Shown: positions 9,354 through 19,025 of the stretch, in pieces
How positions within the stretch are numbered: the stretch's first letter is position 1
Layout of the letters: each line of letters starts with the position of its first letter
Assembly: GCA_030600545.1 (NCBI GenBank)
Contig: JAUVLV010000004.1
Location: 1-64,000 of the forward strand
Direction: 5' to 3'
Length of the DNA: 64,000 bases
From: Candidatus Aegiribacteria sp.
Lineage (GTDB): Bacteria; Fermentibacterota; Fermentibacteria; Fermentibacterales; JCC-6
Translations under genes and position numbers: made by a program
The notes under the pieces: generated by a model
The model's database searches: none
Seen by the model: only the letters and a program-made list of their open reading frames with translations
Told to the model about the DNA's origin: nothing

Positions 9354-10594
9354 TGATTTTCCTTTCTCTTCAGTTCTACGACTGTCTCTACATGATCCGT
9401 TTGTGGAAACATATCAACAGGCTGCAACCCGGCAACAGCCCAGCCGCCATCACATATTACACGAAGATCTCTTGCCAGGGAAAAGGGATTGCAGCTCACG
9501 TAGATTATTTTCTCTGAGATGACCCTTCGCAACAGGCGTGAGACCCTGATGCCCAGTCCACTCCGTGGAGGATCAACGATAACGGTGTCCCAGGCCTGTT
9601 TCGCTTTCACCGTATCAAGCAGGTAATGTCTGGTCCTGCCTGTAACAAAGCAAACGCCTTTTACTCCGAAATATTCGGCAGCATCGTTTCCGGCCGCAGA
9701 GGAATCCGGATTCAGTTCAACGGAAGTTACTTCCACGCCCACTGAGGCCAGAGGCAGCGCGAATGTTCCGCATCCTCCGTAAAGGTCAAGAATTCTTCTA
9801 TCTTCGCCGCACAGGTCTATTACCATGGATACAATTTTTTCCGCAGAGCCGGTATTCACCTGGAAGAAAGTACCTGGTTTAATCGGAAAGGTAAATCCCC
9901 CCAGGGTTTCATGGAGTATCGATCCCTTCGGTATCGTTTTCCAGCTATTTTTTTTCATCCATGCAGTGATATAAGAATCATCTGCGAGGAAAAATTTCGT
10001 GACCGGTGAGCCTGAAAATTCTATCATAGCTTCACCCGTTCGATCTGATGCCCTTACCGATACTCTTTTGTAACCATCAAGCTGTTCTTCTGGAAGCCTT
10101 CTGAATGCTTTCTGTCCCCTTCTGTTAAGCAGCGGGCAATCATCAATTACCATGATGTCTCCTCTGAAGCGGTGAAGGCCGGGCCTGCCGCTGACGATAT
10201 CAAAGGAAACCCGGTTTCGGTAACCATTTATGAGGGGTGACGGAATAACATCGTTCATAAGTTCAGCAGAATATGGGATGTTTGCCCTTGAGAGCGCATT
10301 TTCTATCCATTCCCGTTTCCAGAAGAGCTGCCTGGAATACTCCAGGTTCTGGAGGGAACAGCCGCCGCAGTCACCAAAATAGCTGCAGAACGGTTTCTTT
10401 CTGTATGGGGATATTTCAAGGATTTCCAGCGGATCCGCTTCAAGCCAACCCTTCTTTTCTTTACTTATTCTGCATCTTACGGTTTCTCCGGGGAGGGCAC
10501 CGCGGACAAAAACTATTTTCCTGTTCTGACTGGAGGAGATTCCACCCACGCTGTTGCCCAGGGCAGTTATTTCAACTGTAATTTCCTCATTCAT
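9350..10594 (-). CDS. RumA/TrmA-type RNA (uracil-5-)-methyltransferase
   Basis: CSYFGDCGGCSLQNLEYSRQLFWK; DLYGGCGTFALPLA; VIVDPPRSGLG; IYVSCNPFSLARDL. Confidence 0.92.
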   Translation of the reverse strand: MNEEITVEITALGNSVGGISSSQNRKIVFVRGALPGETVRCRISKEKKGWLEADPLEILEISPYRKKPFCSYFGDCGGCSLQNLEYSRQLFWKREWIENALSRANIPYSAELMNDVIPSPLINGYRNRVSFDIVSGRPGLHRFRGDIMVIDDCPLLNRRGQKAFRRLPEEQLDGYKRVSVRASDRTGEAMIEFSGSPVTKFFLADDSYITAWMKKNSWKTIPKGSILHETLGGFTFPIKPGTFFQVNTGSAEKIVSMVIDLCGEDRRILDLYGGCGTFALPLASVGVEVTSVELNPDSSAAGNDAAEYFGVKGVCFVTGRTRHYLLDTVKAKQAWDTVIVDPPRSGLGIRVSRLLRRVISEKIIYVSCNPFSLARDLRVICDGGWAVAGLQPVDMFPQTDHVETVVELKRKENQ

Positions 10595-11712
10595 CAGAAT
10601 GTATCCTTATTGAAGTTCCGTTGTTTCCTGTGCCATTCTTTCCTCCAGGAAGTGTAATGATGTTCTTCAACAGCCATCCTTATCCTTCCCATGAGTACGG
10701 AGAAGTAGTGGAGGTTATGAAGGGTCGCAAGAATTGGCGCAAGCCATTCCTTCGCCGTGAAAAGGTGTCTCAGGTAAGATCTTGAATATGTACTGCAGGT
10801 ATAGCACTGGCATCCAGGTTGAATCGGTGCCGGATCGTTTCTGAAACGGGCGTTACGTATGTTGATATGTCCTCCTGGAACGAAAAAAGCTCCTCCTCTG
10901 GCGTTTCTTGTTGGTACTACGCAGTCGAACATATCCACTCCAAGGGCTACAAAATCAACAAGATCCTCCGGTTTACCCACTCCCATAAGGTACCTTGGCC
11001 TGTCTTCAGGGAGGTAGTCGATACATGATTTAACCGCTTTCATCATCATGCTTCTTGATTCCCCTACAGCTATACCTCCTATTGCGTACCCGTCGAATTC
11101 CATCTGCGAAAGGGCTTCTGCAGATTTTCTTCTTAAATCCGGAAAACCTCCACCCTGCACGATGCCGAAAAGTGCCTGCTGGCCTCCTGTATGTATTTTT
11201 CTGGCCCTTTCGGCCCATCTGAGTGTAAGATTGAGGGATTCCTCCGTTCGTACGCGATCGCTGGGCTGCGCAAGGCATTCGTCAAGAACCATCATTATAT
11301 CGCTTCGAAATATTTTCTGCAGTTCAATTACTTTCTCAGGCGTAAGAAGATGACTGGAACCATCGATATGTGACTGGAAATGGTATCCCTCTTCTGAAAG
11401 CTTTCTCAGTTTTGAAAGGCTGAAGAGCTGGAACCCCCCGCTGTCGGTGAGGATGTTCCGGTTCCATGACATGAATTCGTGAAGACCCCCGGCATTCGCA
11501 ATAACCTCCGCCCCCGGTCTGAGGTACAGGTGGTAAGTATTTCCCAGAATTATCTGCCAGTTATCCTTGAGAAGGTCGGAATTCCTGACCGTTTTAACGC
11601 TTGCCTGGGTACCCACAGGCATGAAAACAGGGGTTTCGACCTTTCCGTGGGAGAGATTCAGCACACCTCTTCGGGCTTTGCCCGATTTTCCCAGGAGATT
11701 GAACGAAGGGAT
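10594..11712 (-). CDS. tgt: Queuine tRNA-ribosyltransferase; start codon uncertain (ORF track extends to 11826)
   Basis: KARRGVLNLSHGKVETPVFMPVGTQASVKTV; NTYHLYLRPG; LTDSGGFQLFSL; C-x-C-x2-C zinc site 'CQCYTCSTYSRSYLRHLF'. Confidence 0.92.
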   Translation of the reverse strand: MPSFNLLGKSGKARRGVLNLSHGKVETPVFMPVGTQASVKTVRNSDLLKDNWQIILGNTYHLYLRPGAEVIANAGGLHEFMSWNRNILTDSGGFQLFSLSKLRKLSEEGYHFQSHIDGSSHLLTPEKVIELQKIFRSDIMMVLDECLAQPSDRVRTEESLNLTLRWAERARKIHTGGQQALFGIVQGGGFPDLRRKSAEALSQMEFDGYAIGGIAVGESRSMMMKAVKSCIDYLPEDRPRYLMGVGKPEDLVDFVALGVDMFDCVVPTRNARGGAFFVPGGHINIRNARFRNDPAPIQPGCQCYTCSTYSRSYLRHLFTAKEWLAPILATLHNLHYFSVLMGRIRMAVEEHHYTSWRKEWHRKQRNFNKDTF

Positions 11713-11719
11713 ATTCAGG

Positions 11720-13030
11720 TCAAGGACCTTCAGGTTCAGGTTGCGAAATGGGGGAAGGGTCTTCTTCGGTTGTTTCTGAAGAATCGTTGCTTTCAATTTC
11801 TTCGGGTGATTCCGTACTGTCCTCATTTACTACATTGGTGGTGTCTTCGGTAACGCTGATATCGGGGATTTCCTCCGTAACTGTTTCGTCGGGAGGGGGA
11901 GAAACAGGAATTTCTGTTTCTATTTCCGGTACGCTGTCCTCTGAAGCCGGCAGATTCAGTGAATCCAACTCGAAGATACTATCAGTTTCCAGGGAATCGA
12001 CAGTTTCCAGGGAATCGACAGTTTCCGGGAAATCAGGAATTTCAATGGAATCAACCGGAACAGAAATTGAATCGGAAGTTACAAGCCTTAGCTCAAGAGA
12101 TATTGAATCCGGCTGGGTGACAGCTGAATCCTGAGCGACAGTATCTTCCTCTGTGGGAGTTGCAGGTTCTTGTGTAACCGGAATGGAATCATCGTAAGTT
12201 GAATCCTGTCCGATAATGAGATCTTCCATTGTGACCGACAGATCCTCCTCAAGTATAAGAATGGAATGATCCGGATCAATCTTCTTTATATGTTCCAGTT
12301 CAAGCAGCAGGTCTTCCTCCATGTTGTTTCTGTAATACAGGCTTGCCAGTCTGACATGGAATTCAAGACTGTCCGGATACATCGACATCATTTCCAGATA
12401 AGATGCAAGAAGTTCTCTTTCTTCTTCCGGAAGGCTGTGTAAGGATGCAATTCTTTCCCCGGTTCTGGTTTTTGAGAGTTCCGGAGGAACAAAAATAATT
12501 ACAGCTGTAACCATCAGGGAGACCATGGTGTAAGAGATCACTCTCATCAAGGCTTTTCTTTTGCTCCGCAATATTTCTTTCGCGGGCCTGGGGTCCATAT
12601 CAGTATCAAGGGGAACGATCTTCGTACCTGAGACCATCTGCAGGATGGTTTTCCCGGTTCGAGGTACAGGTATCAGTCCCAGACCCAGGAGAAGTATAAG
12701 AAGGGGGGTCAACAGGAGACGTTCCAATGTCTGCCACTCGGAGGGTCTGAACCCGCGCAGGTCTATTTCGGCAAGGCCTAATGCCTCGAGAGGAGATTGC
12801 CCCCTGGTTCCCGTTCGTGTTCTTTCCAGCCATGCCAGCATGGTTACCGAAAGAAGGTAGCTGACCGGCAGGAGTATAAACCAGTGTCCTGAAATAAGAT
12901 TAAAAACAGTATCCATAAGGAGTGTCCAGGAAAGGATTACAACTATCTCAAGAAAATACAGTCCAGCCAGATACCTTACCTTGGGCGGTATTCTATTAAA
13001 TAGAGCATATTTCTTGGCGGTAACAGTCAT
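11720..13030 (-). CDS. Membrane/TPR-like protein with long acidic Ser/Asp/Glu/Thr-rich C-terminal tail
   Basis: Several TM segments, a TPR-like stretch (LASYLEMMSMYPDSLEFHVRLASLYYRN), then low-complexity DSLETVDSLETDS...; 4-nt overlap with queA. Confidence 0.7.
   Translation of the reverse strand: MTVTAKKYALFNRIPPKVRYLAGLYFLEIVVILSWTLLMDTVFNLISGHWFILLPVSYLLSVTMLAWLERTRTGTRGQSPLEALGLAEIDLRGFRPSEWQTLERLLLTPLLILLLGLGLIPVPRTGKTILQMVSGTKIVPLDTDMDPRPAKEILRSKRKALMRVISYTMVSLMVTAVIIFVPPELSKTRTGERIASLHSLPEEERELLASYLEMMSMYPDSLEFHVRLASLYYRNNMEEDLLLELEHIKKIDPDHSILILEEDLSVTMEDLIIGQDSTYDDSIPVTQEPATPTEEDTVAQDSAVTQPDSISLELRLVTSDSISVPVDSIEIPDFPETVDSLETVDSLETDSIFELDSLNLPASEDSVPEIETEIPVSPPPDETVTEEIPDISVTEDTTNVVNEDSTESPEEIESNDSSETTEEDPSPISQPEPEGP
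11983..12036. repeat. 18-bp tandem repeat (CAGTTTCCAGGGAATCGA), ~3 copies, inside the acidic tail CDS
   Basis: 11983-12000 and 12001-12018 identical, third copy 12019-12036 diverged; encodes the VDSLET repeat on the minus strand. Confidence 0.85.
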
Positions 13031-14079
13031 TTTCTGGACTCCTGTTCAATCAGCATGGCATCTCCATAACTGTAGAATCGGTAGGATTCATCAATGGCAT
13101 GCTGATAAGCTCTCATCATGAATTCATATCCCATGAACGCCGCAACAAGGCATAATAGAGAACTCCCTGGAAGATGAAAATTCGTTATAAGAGCATCCAC
13201 GTTCCTGAATCTGTATGGAGGGAATATATAAATTTCTGTTTCTCCTGATAATGAGTCCCTGGATTCGATGTCAATGGACTCAAGAACCCTGGTGGCAGTA
13301 GTTCCAACAGCCACTATCCTTCCCCCGGTCTGTTTTGTTTTTCTTATTGCCGACAGGCTTTTTGCTGAAATATGGTACTCCTCCGGTTCAAGCTTGTTCT
13401 CTTCCAGAATTTCCCGTCGAAGTGGCTGGAACGTACCAGGACCAACATGCAGAGTCACGTGGACGTTGTCTACACCGGCATTCTGGAGATCGGCAAGAAG
13501 ACCAGGGGTGAAATGGAGCCCTGCTGTTGGAGCTGCCACCGCTCCAGGTTCCGATGCGAAGACGGTCTGATATCTGATGTCATCAAGCTCTTCAGGATCC
13601 CGTTTTATGTATGGAGGCAGCGGGACCTGTGCTATTTCTCGAAGCTTTTGTTCGGTGTTATCACCATGGTTGAAACGCACAATTGCTCTGCCATGGTCCA
13701 GACGCTTTTCCACAGTGCAGTGAAGATCGTTTCCGAACTCCAGCTGCATTCCGGTTTTTGCCGCCTTACCTGGATGGACAATTGCTTTCCATGTGTCTTC
13801 CTCCAGTTTTCTAAGAAGAAATACTTCCACTTTACCACCTGTTTTTTCCCTCCTGCCCGAAAGCCTGGCTTTGAAAACCTTTGTATTATTCAGTACCAGC
13901 AGGTCGCCGGGAACCAGGAAATCAGGGAGTTCGCTGAAGAATGTGTCTTTAAGGCTGCCTTTACTGATATCTGCGGTCAAAAGCCTGCTGCTCGTCCTGT
14001 CATCAAGAGGTTTTTGAGCGATCAGCTTTTGGGGAAGGGAGTAACGCATACTTGATAGGGATAGTATTTTTCTATTCAT
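13027..14079 (-). CDS. queA: S-adenosylmethionine:tRNA ribosyltransferase-isomerase
   Basis: LPQKLIAQKPLDDRTSSRLL; VAAPTAGLHFTPGLL; HVTLHVGPGTFQPL; ITNFHLPGSSLLCLVAAF. Confidence 0.95.
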   Translation of the reverse strand: MNRKILSLSSMRYSLPQKLIAQKPLDDRTSSRLLTADISKGSLKDTFFSELPDFLVPGDLLVLNNTKVFKARLSGRREKTGGKVEVFLLRKLEEDTWKAIVHPGKAAKTGMQLEFGNDLHCTVEKRLDHGRAIVRFNHGDNTEQKLREIAQVPLPPYIKRDPEELDDIRYQTVFASEPGAVAAPTAGLHFTPGLLADLQNAGVDNVHVTLHVGPGTFQPLRREILEENKLEPEEYHISAKSLSAIRKTKQTGGRIVAVGTTATRVLESIDIESRDSLSGETEIYIFPPYRFRNVDALITNFHLPGSSLLCLVAAFMGYEFMMRAYQHAIDESYRFYSYGDAMLIEQESRK

Positions 14080-16640
14080 AAGGATACTGGAAACCGAACG
14101 GTGAACCAGGTACCGAATCCCGTTTTACTGCGAACATTGACCGTGCCGCCCATCTGCTGCGCGAAACTTTTTACTATAGTTAAACCTATTCCAAGTCCTG
14201 TTGCTTTTTTGCCATAATTGTTGCCTGTGTAAAACCGGTCAAACAGGTTTGGAAGATCTACAGAGGAAATCCCTTCTCCTGTATTGAAAATATCGAGCAC
14301 CCAGTGGTTAACACCGTCCATTCTTACTTCTATCTTAACGGATCCTCCCGGTTTGTTATACTGAATAGCGTTGTTAGCCAAATTGCCGATAATCTGTTCC
14401 AGCCTGGATCTGTCAAAGGATGCAGTAAAAGGTTCCGAAGGAAGTTCAGCGCTTACTGTAATATTCTGATTTTTGCCCTTTTCTGAAAGGACGGGAAGCA
14501 GAGAGGAAACCACATCAGAAGGTCTTGCCCACGATGCATCAAGGTTTTCATCGCTCAACTCGATCTTCATGAAATTCAGCATTCTTTCTGCATACTCAAC
14601 CAGGTTTATCAGAGCGGTATTCATCGAATCAAGTGATTTCTTCTGGTCAGAAGTAAGTTTACCAAGTTTTTCTGACACCAGAAGATCCGTATGACCTCTG
14701 AGAGTTGTGACGGGAGCTCTCATGCGGTAGGAAAGACTCATCAGAAGATCATCCAGTCCGTGGATTTTCTCGCCTGCTGTCTCCTTCCTCTGAATATCTG
14801 CTTCATCCCTTATCCCTCTGCTGTCCTTAAACAGCCACAGTGAGAGGGCTGCCCCTATGGTTTGAAGGAATCCTCCCAGAGGATGTCCAAAGGCATCTCT
14901 CCGTGTGCAGCCTATGGTAAGTGTTCCTGAGGTTTTACCGTCGCATACGAGGGGTATGGCCAATTCGCTTCTTGAAGACGGAAAGATAGGTGAAAACCTC
15001 TGGTCGACTGCTATGTCGGGAACGTAACAAATCTCTGTGTGTGTATATGCCCACGAGGCAATGGATGGAATCTCAATTCGCAGAATAGCGGGTTCAGTTG
15101 TAGTACCGAAGAATTCCAGCTGCTTGAGAACCGGTTCCCTGACGCTGACTGTGTGGACAACCAGATAATCCGCACCTACGATCGATCCTATCTCACCTAG
15201 TACAGTCCGTACATTCCGTTCACGTCCCTGCAGCAGTGTCATAAAAACCTGGATCGCATTAAGAAGCTTTACTACTCCCTGAATGTATTGATTTGACTGG
15301 ATGTATTCAGCCAGTATCGGCGCAAGGCCGAGTACAAGCTTTCCGAGAGGATCAGAATCCCGGGAAGACATTCCCGTAATCTTCAGATAAGCCTGGTCAT
15401 GCTTCTGTTTAACAGGTATCGTAACATTATGTCCCAGTTTGTCTTCAGTCCAGAAAACTGTTGTTTTTGCCTTAAGCTGTTTTTCCTGAGCAGGTAGAGC
15501 CACCTCGCCTACAGTAATCCTTCTGGATTTTGAAATATATACGGCTCCCCTTGCCCCAGTTCCCACTCTCAGAAATTCCAGAATGCCACGTGCTGATCCG
15601 TCATCCTGATCAGCGTCACGAAGAATATCCATCAGTTCGCTAATGGTCTGGTTTGTGAGAATGTCACCATCAGAACCCTCAATGTTATCGGCTTGTACGA
15701 GAAAAATCAACAGATTTTCTCTGTCCGGCATGAGAAGACTAGTTATTTCGAAATGCTGGATAGCATTCCCTGTCAGGGATATATCCGCCCTGAACTGAAA
15801 GGGGGCCAGCAGAGTATCAATTTTGTTATCATATAGTGAGGCGACTCTATCCCTGTCTTCACCAGTAATCAAATCAAGGAAATTCGTCTCAATCAGATCA
15901 TTTCCGCCAACGCTGGAAACAAGATGTGCAGCATGGGTGTTCATGGCGATGATTATACCTTTTTCATTAACTTTGATAGCAGGTATCGGAACAACGGAAA
16001 ACAGAGTACGCATGAATTTCGAATCATCTTGCTCGAATGCACTCATGGTCATTGATGGAGATGAGAATAATGCTATAAGCAGTTCGCTCATAACATCCGA
16101 TTTCTTGAGGGAGATAACCTGGGACTTTCTGTTTTTCTGTCCCTTCTTTGTCAGAACGGAAAAATCCCTTACCAGATGTCCGGAAAGACATTTTGAACTG
16201 GCCGATAGAAAAGCTGTCATTGAAACCTGATCCAGAAAATCACCGAGGGATGATAACTCGTACCCGGCGAAAAGTTTGTTGGCGGACTCAGTCATGGCGA
16301 AGATCCTTCCGGATCCGTCGGTCAGAATGCTCGGTTTTCCTCCCTGTATGACTTCGAGCCATTCCTCCAGTTCCAGCTTGGAAGGACTCCTGAGCAATAT
16401 GGCCCTCTTGCTGTCGGTACTTACAGATGAGGACAACCAGATCTGATTGTTCAGCAGGATGGGAAGAGTTCCATCCTCCATGGTTGAGAGTGCATTAATT
16501 ATGGCATCCCTATCTGCCGGTATACGGTCAAGCAGACGCGACAGCTCTTGAGATATCCGGCTGATGGCATTGTTGCTGAGCAGAAGAGCACAGGATTCAT
16601 CGGGAATTTGAAAACTGAGCATTTTTTTCTTGTTTGACAC
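14076..16640 (-). CDS. Sensor histidine kinase with PAS-like and GAF domains
   Basis: HisKA-like region (SYRMRAPVTTLRGHTDLL) and HATPase 'IIGNLANNAIQYNKPGG...GLGIGLTIVKSFAQQMGGTVNVRSKTGFGTWFTVRFP'. The usual phospho-His position reads 'MRAP'. Confidence 0.85.
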   Translation of the reverse strand: MSNKKKMLSFQIPDESCALLLSNNAISRISQELSRLLDRIPADRDAIINALSTMEDGTLPILLNNQIWLSSSVSTDSKRAILLRSPSKLELEEWLEVIQGGKPSILTDGSGRIFAMTESANKLFAGYELSSLGDFLDQVSMTAFLSASSKCLSGHLVRDFSVLTKKGQKNRKSQVISLKKSDVMSELLIALFSSPSMTMSAFEQDDSKFMRTLFSVVPIPAIKVNEKGIIIAMNTHAAHLVSSVGGNDLIETNFLDLITGEDRDRVASLYDNKIDTLLAPFQFRADISLTGNAIQHFEITSLLMPDRENLLIFLVQADNIEGSDGDILTNQTISELMDILRDADQDDGSARGILEFLRVGTGARGAVYISKSRRITVGEVALPAQEKQLKAKTTVFWTEDKLGHNVTIPVKQKHDQAYLKITGMSSRDSDPLGKLVLGLAPILAEYIQSNQYIQGVVKLLNAIQVFMTLLQGRERNVRTVLGEIGSIVGADYLVVHTVSVREPVLKQLEFFGTTTEPAILRIEIPSIASWAYTHTEICYVPDIAVDQRFSPIFPSSRSELAIPLVCDGKTSGTLTIGCTRRDAFGHPLGGFLQTIGAALSLWLFKDSRGIRDEADIQRKETAGEKIHGLDDLLMSLSYRMRAPVTTLRGHTDLLVSEKLGKLTSDQKKSLDSMNTALINLVEYAERMLNFMKIELSDENLDASWARPSDVVSSLLPVLSEKGKNQNITVSAELPSEPFTASFDRSRLEQIIGNLANNAIQYNKPGGSVKIEVRMDGVNHWVLDIFNTGEGISSVDLPNLFDRFYTGNNYGKKATGLGIGLTIVKSFAQQMGGTVNVRSKTGFGTWFTVRFPVSL

Positions 16641-16725
16641 TTTTCACCTCACGTGTATACAATACAGCACTTGCAGGACGATAAACAATTTCTATATTAA
16701 AGACCAAGTCTAGAGGGAGGTCTAG

Positions 16726-17172
16726 TTGAAAAGAGAGTGCTTTTGTAAATGGAATATGTCCTCGAAAAACAGGGAAGATGCTATTGCAGAGCTGATAAGA
16801 GAGTTTTCCTTCCAGAAAACAACAGAGAACCTTCTTCAAATCGCCCTCGAAACAAGGGAACTGGCAGAACCTACAATTGTGCATGAAGGTATTGCCATGC
16901 CGCATTGCCGGAGTATACTGGTTGATGATTTCATGATTATCATCGGGAAATCCGACAGTGGTATTCCATGGCCTGAGAAAACAGTGAACATTATTATACT
17001 TTTTATTACTCCCGTTAAACCATCGGGACCGAGTGAACACATGGAGCTGATCAAACACCTTGCAAAAACCCTCCGTTCGGGGGGTGCAGAAAAGATCCTT
17101 TCAGCAGAATCACCATCTGAAGCAGCTTCAATACTGAAATTCAGTTATGGGGGAAACCACAAGGATGAATAA
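16726..17172 (+). CDS. PTS EIIA type-2 (PtsN/fructose-like) domain protein
   Basis: AEPTIVHEGIAMPHCRSILVDDFMIIIGKSDSGIPWP...INIIILFITP; TTG start 5 nt after GGGAGG. Confidence 0.8.
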   Translation: MKRECFCKWNMSSKNREDAIAELIREFSFQKTTENLLQIALETRELAEPTIVHEGIAMPHCRSILVDDFMIIIGKSDSGIPWPEKTVNIIILFITPVKPSGPSEHMELIKHLAKTLRSGGAEKILSAESPSEAASILKFSYGGNHKDE

Positions 17173-17518
17173 AGAGCTTGAAAAACTCATAAGTCTTCAC
17201 GATCTTGATGTCATGATATCCGACCTCGCAAATAAGGACATCAGCAAGCAGGAAAAGAAGCTCGGGTTATCGCCTGACTCAGCTGCGAATGAATTACAGA
17301 AGATGAGGGATGAACTGGCCTCAACAATTGTTCGTAAAAACAGGGATTTGTATGAACAGCTTGCAGGGCATTATGGAAATGCTGTGGTACCTGTTGTCAA
17401 CCATCGATGCAGCGGCTGTTTCACTCAGTTACCAACCGCGTTTTTCACATCTCAAGATAAGAACGATCTGGTAGAAACATGCCCTTCATGCGGCAGGTTC
17501 ATCTATTGGTGTGACTAA
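17147..17518 (+). CDS. Small zinc-ribbon protein (C4-type, zf-RING_7/CdsZ-like)
   Basis: CSGCFTQLPTAFFTSQDKNDLVETCPSCGRFIYW preceded by a coiled region. Confidence 0.75.
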   Translation: MGETTRMNKELEKLISLHDLDVMISDLANKDISKQEKKLGLSPDSAANELQKMRDELASTIVRKNRDLYEQLAGHYGNAVVPVVNHRCSGCFTQLPTAFFTSQDKNDLVETCPSCGRFIYWCD

Positions 17519-17549
17519 AAGCCGATAATTTCTGAACGGAGATCTGAAT

Positions 17550-19025
17550 ATGGAACTGTCAAATGACAGGATAGCTCTCACATACGATGATATCCTGCTT
17601 CTTCCTGGTAGATCAGATATTCTGCCATCCGAAGCTGATCTTGAAACAAGGCTCGCTGGAAAAATAGTCCTCAACATTCCTATCCTGAGTGCTGCGATGG
17701 ATACAGTGACCGAAGCTGACATGGCAATAGCACTGGCACAGGAGGGGGGAATGGGAGTAATTCATAAGAACCTCTCACCGACCAGCCAGGCAGCACATGT
17801 CAGGCGCGTGAAAAGAGCCGAAAGCGGTGTAATAGTAGATCCGGTTACTCTTGAAATTGATGCTGTTATTGCCGATGCTCTTGACCTTTCGAAGCAGCAT
17901 AGAGTTTCAAGTTTTCCCATTCTGAAAGCTGGCCAACTTGCAGGAATGCTGACCAACAGGGATTACCAGTTTGAGGTTGACACGTCAACACCGGTGAAGA
18001 AACTGATGACTCCATGGGAGAATCTTATAACCGCTCCTCCCGATACGAATCTTGAAGAGGCACTTATCCTGCTCAGGAAACACAGACTCGAAAAACTTCC
18101 TCTTGTTGATAACAAACAGCATCTTATCGGTTTGATAACCGTCAAGGATATACACAACGCCATCAACTATCCAAACGCATGCAAAGATTCATCCGGCCGT
18201 CTCAGAGCAGGAGCGGCTGTTGGTGTAGGGAACGATGCTGTTTTGCGATCACGTCTACTGGTAAAAGCAGGAGTCGATTGCCTGTTCATTGATACAGCCC
18301 ATGGCCATTCGGTTAAGGTGATTGATACTGTATCAACCCTGAGGAAGGAATTCCCGGAAGTTGCTATTGTGGCTGGTAACGTTGTTACGGCTGATGCTAC
18401 AGTTGATTTGATCAAGGCAGGCGCAGACGGGATAAAAGTAGGCGTAGGACCAGGATCCATCTGCACTACAAGGGTCATAGCAGGGGTCGGATGTCCCCAG
18501 GTTACCGCTATCTACGAGTGTGCATCCGCTGCTTCCGAATATGATGTTCCGGTCATAGCAGATGGGGGCATAAAATATTCGGGAGATATAGTTAAGGCCC
18601 TGGCAGTTGGAGCTTCATCCGTTATGATAGGAAGCCTTTTCGCCGGGATATCCGAAAGCCCCGGAGACACAACCATTTACAAGGGCAGGAAATACAAAAT
18701 ATACCGTGGAATGGGTTCAATAGCAGCGATGAAACGCGGTAGTGCGGACAGATATTTCCAGAATGATAGAACCGAGAAAAAATTTGTACCTGAAGGAATT
18801 GAGGGAATGGTTCCCTTTAAAGGTTCACTTATTGATTACCTGAACCAGCTTATCGGTGGTCTGAGACAGGGTATGGGTTATGTAGGAAGCAGCACGATTA
18901 AGGAGCTGTCAAGGAAAGCACGGATAGTAAGAATCACCTCTGCTGGTCTGAAGGAAAGCCATGTTCATGATGTAATGGTAACAAAGGAAGCTCCTAACTA
19001 CTCTATGGATCAACATGCTTACTGA
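17550..19025 (+). CDS. guaB: Inosine-5'-monophosphate dehydrogenase with CBS pair
   Basis: [60 protein letters not shown]. Confidence 0.97.
   Translation: MELSNDRIALTYDDILLLPGRSDILPSEADLETRLAGKIVLNIPILSAAMDTVTEADMAIALAQEGGMGVIHKNLSPTSQAAHVRRVKRAESGVIVDPVTLEIDAVIADALDLSKQHRVSSFPILKAGQLAGMLTNRDYQFEVDTSTPVKKLMTPWENLITAPPDTNLEEALILLRKHRLEKLPLVDNKQHLIGLITVKDIHNAINYPNACKDSSGRLRAGAAVGVGNDAVLRSRLLVKAGVDCLFIDTAHGHSVKVIDTVSTLRKEFPEVAIVAGNVVTADATVDLIKAGADGIKVGVGPGSICTTRVIAGVGCPQVTAIYECASAASEYDVPVIADGGIKYSGDIVKALAVGASSVMIGSLFAGISESPGDTTIYKGRKYKIYRGMGSIAAMKRGSADRYFQNDRTEKKFVPEGIEGMVPFKGSLIDYLNQLIGGLRQGMGYVGSSTIKELSRKARIVRITSAGLKESHVHDVMVTKEAPNYSMDQHAY

Noticed and set aside
11748-12134. 128-aa Ser-rich plus-strand ORF
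   Set aside because: Antisense shadow of the acidic repeat tail of the 11720-13030 gene
13372-14055. 227-aa plus-strand ORF
   Set aside because: Fully antisense to well-supported queA; no recognisable protein features
17147-17172. Possible programmed frameshift between the PTS EIIA and zinc-ribbon genes
   Set aside because: Explained by an ordinary short gene overlap with its own start
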